Assembly (NCBI RefSeq): GCF_000423365.1
Contig: NZ_AUHV01000004.1
Span: 310,001-374,000, forward strand
Origin: Maritalea myrionectae DSM 19524
GTDB lineage: Bacteria; Pseudomonadota; Alphaproteobacteria; Rhizobiales; Devosiaceae
Direction: 5' to 3'
Length of the DNA: 64,000 nt
This document shows, piece after piece, positions 19,707 through 29,700 of the stretch (positions are counted from its first letter, which is position 1; every line of letters begins with the position of its first letter). The position numbers were made by a program, and so were the translations under genes. The notes beneath the pieces are model-generated. The model saw only the letters and a list, made by a program, of their open reading frames with translations, made no database searches and was not told the origin of the DNA.

Positions 19707-22700
19707 GTGCTATTCGCCTTCTCAATGAACTCGAAAGCTTGGGTGTGACCCTTCTTGTGCAAGATGGAAATCTGAAAGTGAAAGCGGCGAAGGGTGCAAT
19801 TTCACCAGAGCTTTTGCAGCAAATGAAGCAGCACAAACCCGCTTTGCTGTCTCTATTGCGATTGCGCCAAGGCCGGGATTATCCGCAATCGTTCAACCAG
19901 GCACAATTATGGTTTTTGGATCGGTTGGAGCCGAAAAACCCGCGTTATAACAATCCGCTCGCCTTTCGGATAAAGGGTGCATTGGATCAGGATGCCATGG
20001 GCAAGGCTTTTGATCTTATCGTTCAACGGCACAGTATTTTGCGCACAGTCTTTTTTGATCTTCAGGGTGAGCCGCGCCAGCGAGTTTTGCTGGAAAATGA
20101 TCGCGCCCTAGTTGTTATTGACCTGCAATCGGAGCCCGAAAAACTGGACGAAATCGTGCGCACAGAGGCGCAAACGGGTTTTGATCTGGAACAGGAAACG
20201 GCCATTCGCGCACAGCTTATAAAGCTGGGTGCGGACGGTCATGTCTTGCTGCTGAATGTGCATCATATATGCGCCGATGGCTGGTCTATTGGCATTTTAG
20301 TGGACGAAATTTTCAAGGCATATGAGGGGTTTGCCGCCAGCGAGATGCCCGAGTTTACACCGCTTCCGCTGCAATATGCAGAGTTTGCGGAAACGCAACG
20401 CAATAAATTATCGTCCGATGAAATGCAGCGGCAAGTTGATTATTGGCGGGCGGAACTGAGCGATGCGCCTGATTTGTTGGACTTGCCGACGGATCGACCC
20501 CGCCCAGCCGAACAATCAATGAATGGGGCCCATTTCCGCAATCTGATCGATGGTCCTTTATTCCAGGAAATTGACAATCTTTGCCAAAAGCTTCGCGTAA
20601 CACCGTTTGCGATTTTCCTGGCGGTGCATGCCTTGGTGATGGGGCGTTTTAGCGGGCAAAGCGATATTTGCACCGGCACGCCACTGGCCGGACGCGACCA
20701 GCAAGAGCTGGAAGGGCTTATTGGCCATTTTATCAATACAGTCGTTATTCGTGCGCAATTTGACGATCAGATGCAACTTGCTGATTTGGTTGCCCAAATG
20801 AACGACAAGGTGTTGGGCGCGATGGACCATCAGGATATTGCGTTTGAAAAAGTGGTTGAGGCAGTCAATCCAAAGCGCTCGGCCAGCTATTCACCGCTGT
20901 TTCAAACCATGCTGATTTTTCAAAATATGCCTGTGGGTGAGCAAGCCAATGGTGTGTTGGACATTTCGCCGATGGAGACAGACAGCGCCACGGCAAAATA
21001 TGACATCACCATCGAACTGTTTGAAAATCAGGATAATTTCCAGCTTGGCTTTGAATATAATAGCGACCTGTTTGATCAAAGCACGATTGAAAGCATGGCG
21101 CATGCGTTCACCCATGCCTTAAAGGCTGTGAGTTCAAGGCCGACCATTTCGGTAGGCGATATTGCGTTGATTGATCTTGATGCGTATCGCGCGCAACTGC
21201 ATGACACATCAGCGCTCGATGATGAACTTACCAGCATCCCTGCCCGTTTTTCCGAAGTTGTGACACAATTTCCGCAATCGCGTGCCGTTACGGATGCAAA
21301 GCAGCACCTTGATTTTGCTGAATTAGATGGGAAAGCGAACCAAGTCGCGCAGTTGCTTTCGTCGAAATCTATCCAAAAGGGAGACGTTGTCGCGCTCAGT
21401 GCAGAGGCTGGCTGTAATTATGTTGTCGCACTACTTGGCGTTCTCAAAGCAGGGGCAACTGCGCTGCCGCTTGATCCGAGCTTGCCAAGCGAACGCAAGC
21501 AGCAAATTTTGGCGGATGCACAAGCGAAACTGGTGTTTGCTTCGGGTGAAACTGCATTTGACGCTCCTGAAATTGTCGATTTGGAACAGTTACTGGCCGA
21601 ATTAGATGCATTTGCTGCAACGTCTCCTGCTGTTGAAATTGAAGCATCTGACAATGCGATTTTGATTTTCACCTCCGGCTCGACCGGCACCCCAAAGGGT
21701 ACATATGTCACTCATAAGGGGTTGGTTAATCTGGCGACTTGGACTGAAAGTGTATTTCCGCTCGGTGCGCAGGAAAGTGTTTTACAAAAGAGCGCTATTG
21801 GGTTTGACGCCAGTTTGTGGGAATTTTTCTGGCCCCTTCTTTCAGGTCATGAGTTGGTGTTGGCACAGGGGGATGCGCGGAAAAACCCCGCCCACCTGCA
21901 TGAGCTTGTGAATGCGCACCAGATCGCGGCCATTCAGTTTGTACCAGCAACACTGCAATTGTTTTTGGATGCGCTGCCGGAGCAAGGCAGCCACAGCCTG
22001 AAATATGTTTTTTGCGGTGGAGGCGCGCTGACAACAGATTTAGCGCGTTTGGTGACTGAGAAGCTACCCCAGGTTCAGTTGATCAATGTTTACGGCGTGA
22101 GCGAATGTGCAGTGGATTCTGCCTATCACATCTTTGATCCGGATCGAGATGACCATTTGCATGTGCCAATTGGCAAAGTGATTTCACGTACCAGCATTTG
22201 CTTGCTGGATGAGAAAGGCCTGCCTGTGCCACGTGGCGCTATTGGCGAAATCTGCATTGCTGGTGCTGGGGTTGGCAATGGCTATCATCAGCGGGATGAA
22301 CTCACGTCTAAGACTTTTATTGATCATCCGTATCTACCGCAGACCAAGCTATATCGCACTGGCGATTTGGGCGTAGAGAACAGAAACGGCGAACTTCGCT
22401 TTATTGGCCGCAAGGATTTTCAGCTCAAAATCAATGGCTTCCGCATAGAGCCTGGTGAAATTGAAGCCGGATTGCGGCGTTGTGGCTGCGCCCTTGCAGC
22501 TGTTATTGGCTGGCGAGACCAGCTGGTGGCATTTGTGCAAGGGGGCGATGAGCCTGACAATTTGCAAGCGGCGCTAAAGCAGTTTCTGCCCACCTATATG
22601 GTGCCGTCGATGATCATTCACCTTGACCAGTTGCCGCTAAATGCCAGCGGGAAGATTGATCGCAAGGCCCTGCCCGACCCGGCTGACTTTATGGCAAGCA

Positions 22701-23713
22701 ACGCGGTGAACCAAGCCAGCCCGCGCGATGACACCGAGATGAAGCTTTATCGCATTTGGAAGAATATTTTGCTGCATCCGACCATTGGCATTCGCGATAA
22801 TTTCTTTGCCATTGGCGGTAGCTCCATTTCCGCGATCAAAATGGTGCACCAGATCAAGGAAAGTTTTGGCGTGCAGTTGGCGCTGAAGAGCATCATCACC
22901 AGCCCGACCATTGAAGAGTTAGGCGCAATGCTGCGTGGCGATGCGGCGGAGCGGCAGGATGAAGATCATTTAATCACCCTGCAACCGGGCGATGGGTCGA
23001 CCAATGTGGTGTGCGTGCACCCCGCGGGCGGCACGGCATTTTGCTATCTGTCTCTGGCCAAAACTCTAGACGAAAATATCGGCGTTTATGGCCTGCAATC
23101 TATGGGTTTGAACGCCAATGAAGTGGCCTGCACGTCCGTTGAGGATATGGCGGCGCATTATCTCCCTTTAATCGAGCCCTTGATGGATCGACCGATGGTG
23201 ATCACCGGGCTGTCCTTCGGCGGTTTGGTCGCGCACGAGATGGGTCGCTTGCTGAGCGCCCGGGGCAAGCAAGACATTTCGGTGGTGTTGCTTGATACCC
23301 AAGGCACCCATGACGTTGAAGCGCGCCGAATGATTGATGTGGTGGATTTACCCGAATTCCGCGACAAGTTGGTGCGATTTAACGGCACCTATCCTGGCAT
23401 TGATGACGCTCAGATCGAGCGTTACTTCAATGTCTATAATCAAAACCGCTTGGCCGTGCGTGATTATGAAGTTCCGGTGAGCGGTGCGCGGATGGCATTT
23501 ATCCAAGCGCGCAGTGATCTGCCCCGCCCATTTTTGCATGAAACACGCGCCTATTGGCGCAGCCGCACTGACGGCGAATTTTCTGTGAAATTGGTGCGAG
23601 GAGATCATTGGGAAATGCTGGAAAGTGACGAGCTCAAGATCGTGAAAAATGTGATGTTGAAAGAGTTGGATGCCATCGCCCCGGCATCTGAACTGGAGGT
23701 GGCTAATGGATAA
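19703..23713 (+). CDS. Non-ribosomal peptide synthetase, docking-C-A-T-TE (terminal module)
   Basis: A 1336-aa protein. Residues 1-55 are a TubC-type docking domain (LLNELESLGVTLLVQDGNL, then KPALLSLL). The condensation motif is HHICADG (about residue 187), the adenylation core TSGSTGTPKG (about 657) and the carrier motif GGSSIS (about 1040). The C-terminal 240 residues are a type I thioesterase (HPAGGTAF, active-site GLSFGG near residue 1170, C-terminal GDHWEML with the likely catalytic His). It should add the last residue of the peptide line and release the product by hydrolysis or cyclisation. The specificity residues read D-A-W-Q-F-G-V-V-D-K, near Gln/Glu-type codes. A5 is atypical (NVYGVSEC). 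The preceding protein ends SEEVEEFEI, an acidic hydrophobic tail that fits docking to this N-terminus. The ATG overlaps the previous stop (ATGA). Confidence 0.95.
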   Translation: MSAIRLLNELESLGVTLLVQDGNLKVKAAKGAISPELLQQMKQHKPALLSLLRLRQGRDYPQSFNQAQLWFLDRLEPKNPRYNNPLAFRIKGALDQDAMGKAFDLIVQRHSILRTVFFDLQGEPRQRVLLENDRALVVIDLQSEPEKLDEIVRTEAQTGFDLEQETAIRAQLIKLGADGHVLLLNVHHICADGWSIGILVDEIFKAYEGFAASEMPEFTPLPLQYAEFAETQRNKLSSDEMQRQVDYWRAELSDAPDLLDLPTDRPRPAEQSMNGAHFRNLIDGPLFQEIDNLCQKLRVTPFAIFLAVHALVMGRFSGQSDICTGTPLAGRDQQELEGLIGHFINTVVIRAQFDDQMQLADLVAQMNDKVLGAMDHQDIAFEKVVEAVNPKRSASYSPLFQTMLIFQNMPVGEQANGVLDISPMETDSATAKYDITIELFENQDNFQLGFEYNSDLFDQSTIESMAHAFTHALKAVSSRPTISVGDIALIDLDAYRAQLHDTSALDDELTSIPARFSEVVTQFPQSRAVTDAKQHLDFAELDGKANQVAQLLSSKSIQKGDVVALSAEAGCNYVVALLGVLKAGATALPLDPSLPSERKQQILADAQAKLVFASGETAFDAPEIVDLEQLLAELDAFAATSPAVEIEASDNAILIFTSGSTGTPKGTYVTHKGLVNLATWTESVFPLGAQESVLQKSAIGFDASLWEFFWPLLSGHELVLAQGDARKNPAHLHELVNAHQIAAIQFVPATLQLFLDALPEQGSHSLKYVFCGGGALTTDLARLVTEKLPQVQLINVYGVSECAVDSAYHIFDPDRDDHLHVPIGKVISRTSICLLDEKGLPVPRGAIGEICIAGAGVGNGYHQRDELTSKTFIDHPYLPQTKLYRTGDLGVENRNGELRFIGRKDFQLKINGFRIEPGEIEAGLRRCGCALAAVIGWRDQLVAFVQGGDEPDNLQAALKQFLPTYMVPSMIIHLDQLPLNASGKIDRKALPDPADFMASNAVNQASPRDDTEMKLYRIWKNILLHPTIGIRDNFFAIGGSSISAIKMVHQIKESFGVQLALKSIITSPTIEELGAMLRGDAAERQDEDHLITLQPGDGSTNVVCVHPAGGTAFCYLSLAKTLDENIGVYGLQSMGLNANEVACTSVEDMAAHYLPLIEPLMDRPMVITGLSFGGLVAHEMGRLLSARGKQDISVVLLDTQGTHDVEARRMIDVVDLPEFRDKLVRFNGTYPGIDDAQIERYFNVYNQNRLAVRDYEVPVSGARMAFIQARSDLPRPFLHETRAYWRSRTDGEFSVKLVRGDHWEMLESDELKIVKNVMLKELDAIAPASELEVANG

Positions 23714-26700
23714 ACTCAACTCACTTGCTGAGCGTTTTTGCAAGATCGTCAAAAACTTTCCTGACCACATTGCCGTGGAGGATGGATCGACCAAACTAAC
23801 TTATCGAGCGCTCGATAAGCTAAGCGATCAGTTTGCCCATGGGCTCGGCGTCAAGAAGATTGAAGTTGGCGCAATTGTAGGGCTGATGTTGCCTCGGTCT
23901 TGGGAGCAAATTGTCGCCATCTTGGGCATTGTTAAAGCTGGTGCTGTGGCCGCGCCGCTAGACCGCCAAAGCCCCAAAAGTCGCATCAAGGAGATGGCAG
24001 AAGATATCGGCTGCGCCCTCATTCTGGCCCGCGACAAATCAACGAAGATTGGCGGGCAGCGCTGTGCTGTTTTTTCAAGCATTTTAGATGCGGGCAAGAA
24101 GAGTAAATTCAAAGCTCATGAGCGTTCAAAAGAAGCGCTTAGCTTTGTGTTTTTCACGTCAGGTTCGACCGGCAAGCCGAAAGCTGTTTTGGTGCCGGAA
24201 CGCGGTGTTCTGCGGCTGGGCATGCAAGGCTATATTCCCTTGGATGAAAATGTGCGTGTGGGACACATCTCTAATCCATCATTTGATGCGATAAATTTTG
24301 ATATTTGGGCGCCTTTACTGAACGGTGGGACTTGCGTTGTTTTCCCTGACGGCGCGTTTGATGATTTCGGCACTTTTTCAGCGCAACTCGCCGCCCAAAA
24401 AATCGACACCATGTTTATGACAGTAGCGCTGTTTAACGCGATTGTTGGCGAGCAGGAGCACTGCTTTGCGAACCTATCGTCCTTGTTGATTGGCGGCGAG
24501 CAAATCAACACGCAAACGGTTCTGAAATGGTATAAAACCAACTCGAAAAGCGATTGCACAATTTACAATGTGTATGGCCCCACCGAGTGCGCGACGTTCT
24601 CGCTGAACTATCCTATTCCTCGCAATGAAAAAGCCGCAAATGCGCCGATTGGGCGGCCACTTCCGGGCACGAAACTCGCCATTGTCGATGCTGATTTACA
24701 TATGTTAGAGGACGGCCAAAAAGGTGAGTTGCTTATTTCAGGTGACGCGGTGGCGCTCGGCTATCATGAGCGGCAGGAGCTGAATGATCAGGCCTTTGTG
24801 AAGCTGAACGGCAAGTTGCATTATCGCACCGGTGACCTGGTCCAACGCAACGCTGACGGCACGATCAGCTATGTCGGGCGCATTGGGCGACAGGTTAAGA
24901 TTCGCGGTTTTCGAGTGGAACCGGGCGAAATAGAGACCATTTTGAACCGCCACCACGCGATTGAAAATGCGCATGTATTGGCGGCAAAATCCACTTCTGG
25001 CACGCTTGAACTGCATGCTTTTGTGGTGCCTGCTGATGAAGTTACCATTGAGAGCCTTTACGCCTATCTGCAGGAGCATTTGCCTACATACATGGCGCCG
25101 CATCATTTTTATCGCCTGACGCATTTGCCAACTAATGCCAATGGTAAGATCGATCAAGATGCGTTGTTGGATGGCAGCCATCCGCGTTGGCAACGGGCAA
25201 GTTCTGCCGTGGACCTCACGCCTGAGGTCAAGGCGCTGCGCGACATCGCCGATGTTGTGTTGGAACAGCCAGATTTGGATGACACAATTACGTTTTTGAA
25301 CGCGGGTGGCGATAGCCTGTCGGCATTGCGATTCAAGCATCAAGTTGCGCGTGAACTCAATCTCTCACTTTCGATTGCAGACATTTTATCGCTACCGTTG
25401 AAGGATTTGCATGACAAATCCACTCCCATCGAGGATGCTTCACTGGTATTCAGACAGCCTCAAAACGGCACAAGCCCAGCGACAAGTGAGCAAAAACGGC
25501 TTTGGCTGGATGCGCAGCGCTATCCCGACTCACGGGCATATTCTGTGCCGCTGGTGTTTAAAATTGCAGGTCCAGTTGATGCAGAAAAACTAGAACACGC
25601 TTTCAATTCTCTTTTTAGACACCATGCTTCATTTCGCACGGCATATCGTGAGGTTGACGGTGAATTGATGCAGGTGGTGCTTGAGGAAAGCGCTTGCACG
25701 TTTGAATCGTTTCGGGCTGGGAAATATAAAGCGAAGGATTGGGAAGGCTTTGCCAAAGAACTATTTGGGCAAAATTTCGATTTGAGTGAGCCTTCGCTTT
25801 GCCGTGCCTGTTGGTTGCCATTTAATGGGCATGAAGGCGTTTTGCTGATCAATGCGCATCACATCCTATTGGACGGTTGGTCACTCGACTTGATGTTGCA
25901 GCAGCTTTCCTTCCTGTATAGCGGCGAATTGCTGCCAGAAGATGCTGGCCCTGAAATGGGGCAATTTGCATTCTGGCAGCGTGAGCACTATTCGACCGGC
26001 GCATATTTGGCCAAGCGCAAAGCGCTTTGTGATCTGTGGCTCGACGATGACAGCTCGTATGCTCCACTGCCCGCACAATGTGCATCCGATGACCAGGCGG
26101 CGTTTGTTACGCGAAAGTCTTTCGGGTCTAAGGCTGGGCAGATTGTGCGGCGTTGCGCTGCAACCTACAATGTGACCCCTTTTAACCTATATTTAGCGGC
26201 CTTCTCGCTGGCCTACGCCCATATCACCGGCCAACAGACGTTTAAGTTGGCAACGCCAGTAAGCAACCGATCAAATCCAACTTTTGCCAATACGATCGGC
26301 ATGATGGCCAACACCATGTTGCTGCCCGTTCATCTGGCGCCCGAACAGTCATTGCGTGACGTATTTGGAGCAAATTGGGCAAGTTGGGCGGAATTGTTGC
26401 AGTTTGATGATGTTGCCTTTGAGCATTTCATTGAAGATATAGCAGAAGCTGGCCGCGCTGACGCAGGCCGATTTGATGCGATGTTTGTGTTGGAAAACAC
26501 GGATTATGACCAACTTCAGCTGGCCCAGTGCAGAACACGCTTTGAAACACCCTCTCATGTGGATGGCAAGGCGCCGATCACGGCCTTTGTTTTGGAAACC
26601 GCTGATGGGCCAGAGCTGATTGTTGAAGCTCAGTCGCGGTATTTTACGCAGGACGATATTGATCGACTTTGCGACAGCTTTGCCAAAGCGCTTTACGGGT

Positions 26701-29700
26701 TGGCCGAATTAGACGCGCCGATAGAGCAATTTACACTGCCGCTCATTGATGAACTGTCTGCACCGAACACAGACGTTACGCCAAAAACTGTTGCTGAAAT
26801 GTTGCGAGAACAAGCGGCGCTGACGCCTTCTACAATTGCCGTTGTGGATGGGTATCACTGGCTGAGCTATCGCGCCCTCATCCAGCATTCATGGAAATTG
26901 ATTGATGAGCTGAACGCTCAACTAGGCGATCGTAAAGCTGGCGATGTGATCGGTGTTTATATTCAACCGTCGCGTGAACATATCGTTTCATTGATCGCGT
27001 TGGCGCAAATGAACATTACCATTTTGCCACTCGATCCCAGCTATCCGGACGATATGCTGCAACGCATTGTTGAGAAAGCAAAGCCGACGCTCATTCTCAC
27101 CCATCCCAAAGCTGAACCCCGCAGTTTTGCCGGTGTGGACGTCTATGAAGTCAACCTCAACCAGCCTTCGCAAAACAAACCCGCCTCACATGAGGGCAAA
27201 AACCCGCTTTATCTGCTTTACACATCTGGTTCGACAGGCGAACCGAAGGGTGTTTATGTGCCCGATGATGCATTATGCAATCTGCTTCAATGGCAAAAGC
27301 GGGAAGGCACATTGGCGAAAGCTGCTATCACTCAGCAATTCTCCAAACTGTCATTCGATGTAAGTTTTCAAGAGATTTTCACTACGCTCACAACGGGTGG
27401 CACCTTCCACATCATCGAACCTGAATTGAGGCAAGATCCAGCGATCTTGTTGGAAGAAATGCGCGACAATCGCATTGAACGCATTTTCCTGCCCTTTGTT
27501 GCCCTGAAGCTTTTGGCTGAAACCGCGCTTCGCGCCGGGATCATTTTGCCTTATCTGAAAGAAGTCGTTTCAGCAGGAGAAGAGCTGGTGAGTACGCCGG
27601 CGCTGAAAACCTGGTTCAAGAAATTGCCGCAAGCCCGGCTGATCAATCATTATGGGCCGAGCGAAACCCATGTGGTGAGTGCCTATAATCTGCCCGAAGA
27701 TGTGGATCAATGGCCCGACAGCGCACCAATTGGACGTCCGATTTCCAATGTTTCTTTCCGCATTACAAATGCCCAAGACAGCGAAGACGGGTCTGGTGAG
27801 CTACTGGTTTCTGGTGATTTTGTACGCCCCTGTTATGTCGATGACGAGGACAACCAAAAAGCATTTGAAACAGATTTAGACGGTCGTGTATGGTACAAAA
27901 CGGGAGATCGCGTTGCGGTGACCCGCAATTATCATTTTGCTTATCGTGGCCGTTTGGACAATCAAATCAAATTGTCCGGACATCGCATTGAACTGCAGCA
28001 GATTGAGGCAGTGCTAAACCGTATATCGGGTATCGCCCTGGCCATCGTTGTTCAAATATCTGACAATGAACTGACCTGCTTTTACGAGCCAAATGGTACA
28101 TTACCTGCACTGAACAAGGTGAACGCGCATCTATCTCGCCACCTGCCGGATTATGTGCGGATAAATAGCTTGGTGCCGATGGATAGCTGGCCCAAAACAC
28201 CCAGTGGGAAAATAGACCGCAAAAAACTGAAGCTGCAAAAAGCTTCCATCGAGCAACTTGGGGCAAACGACGCGAGGGAAACGTGGTCGAACCAGACAGA
28301 GCAACAGCTTGCTGATCTCTTTCGCGACATTATTCATCGTGAAATTCGACCGGAGCAAAGCTTCTTTGATGCGGGGGCGACAAGTTTAGACCTCATTCGC
28401 TATCGGGATGCCTGCCAATCAGCATTAGGCATTAGCCTGCCGGTTGCATTGCTTTTCCAGTATAGCAGCATTGAAAAGCTGGCACGGCATTTGGGACCGC
28501 AACAGGAAGCGCAAAGCGCACCGGAACCCAAGCAACGCACCAACCATGAGAAAATGGCAATTGTTGGCATATCGATTAGTGTTGCGGGCGCGGAAAACTA
28601 TGAATCGTTCACCGATTTGGTGGTGAATAATCGCACCGGTATTGAACGATTTAATGCGGAGAACGGCAAGGTTGGTGCCCGCAGTCAGCTCAAAAATATG
28701 ATGGGTTTTGATCCTGCTTATTTTGGCATTTCCAAACCCGAAGCCAAGCTGATGGATCCGCAGCAGCGTCACCTGCTTATGGGGGCAGTGCATTGTTTGC
28801 AGGACGCGGGTGTAAATCCCCAACGAGTGCAGGAACGCATCGGCGTGATGGCAAGTGCAGGTGAAAACACATATTTTCAAGATGCATTGCGCGGTGAGTA
28901 TGCTGCGGACTTGCCTGATAGTTTTCAAATGGCCCTGCACCACGACAAGGACTTTTTAGGCTCAAAAATCGCCTATCGCTTGGGGCTAACCGGTCCGGCA
29001 ATTGCGGTGCAGGCAGCCTGCGGCAGTTCATTGATTGGTTTACACATGGCCGCAGGCATGTTGCGCAACAATGATGCGGACATGATGCTGGTGGGTGGCT
29101 GCCTAATCGATGCCACTTTGCAAGACGGCTATAGCTATCGACCGCAGCATATTTTCTCAAAAGACGGGTTTTGTCGACCGTTTGACCAAGATGCCTCGGG
29201 GACTATTGGGGCCAGCGGATATGGATTTGTTTTGCTCAAGCCTTTGTCAAAGGCGATTGCCGACGGGCATAAAATCTATGCCGTGCTTGAGGGTTCGGCG
29301 ATCAATAATGATGGCCACGACAAAATGAGTTACACCGCACCTTCGGTGAAAGGACAAGCGTCCGTATTGAAGTTGGCGCTTATGGATGCAGGGCTGCAAC
29401 CAGATGATGTGTCGTTGATTGAAGCCCACGGCACAGGCACGGCTTTGGGTGACCCGATTGAAATTGAGGCGCTGCGACAGGCGTATGGCCCGCGCAAAAC
29501 CCAGCTCGCTGTGAGTTCATTGAAAAGCCAAATCGGCCATATGGGCGCTGCGGCGGGTTTGGTCGGGCTCATTCGGGCCATCGTTGCATTGCAAACGAAA
29601 AAGCTGCCGCCAAATCTAAACTTTAAACGATTGAACCCGGAGATCGACTTCGGTGACATGCCTTTGGTTTTCCCCGCGCGGAGTGAAGCCTGGAAAACTG

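Noticed and set aside
23670-23705. Upstream start for the hybrid NRPS-PKS at 23670
   Set aside because: It would lie inside the previous gene and add a short unrelated stretch, whereas ATG 23706 has a well-spaced GGAGG.
1790-27250. Repeated segments such as those encoding TSGSTG-PKG across the first 27 kb
   Set aside because: These are the conserved ATP-binding cores of nine adenylation domains, not a repeat array or CRISPR.
14460-28240. Possible recent duplication between the two proline-type adenylation domains (proteins 3 and 5)
   Set aside because: The specificity residues match but the surrounding sequences differ widely, so a recent copy event is not supported.
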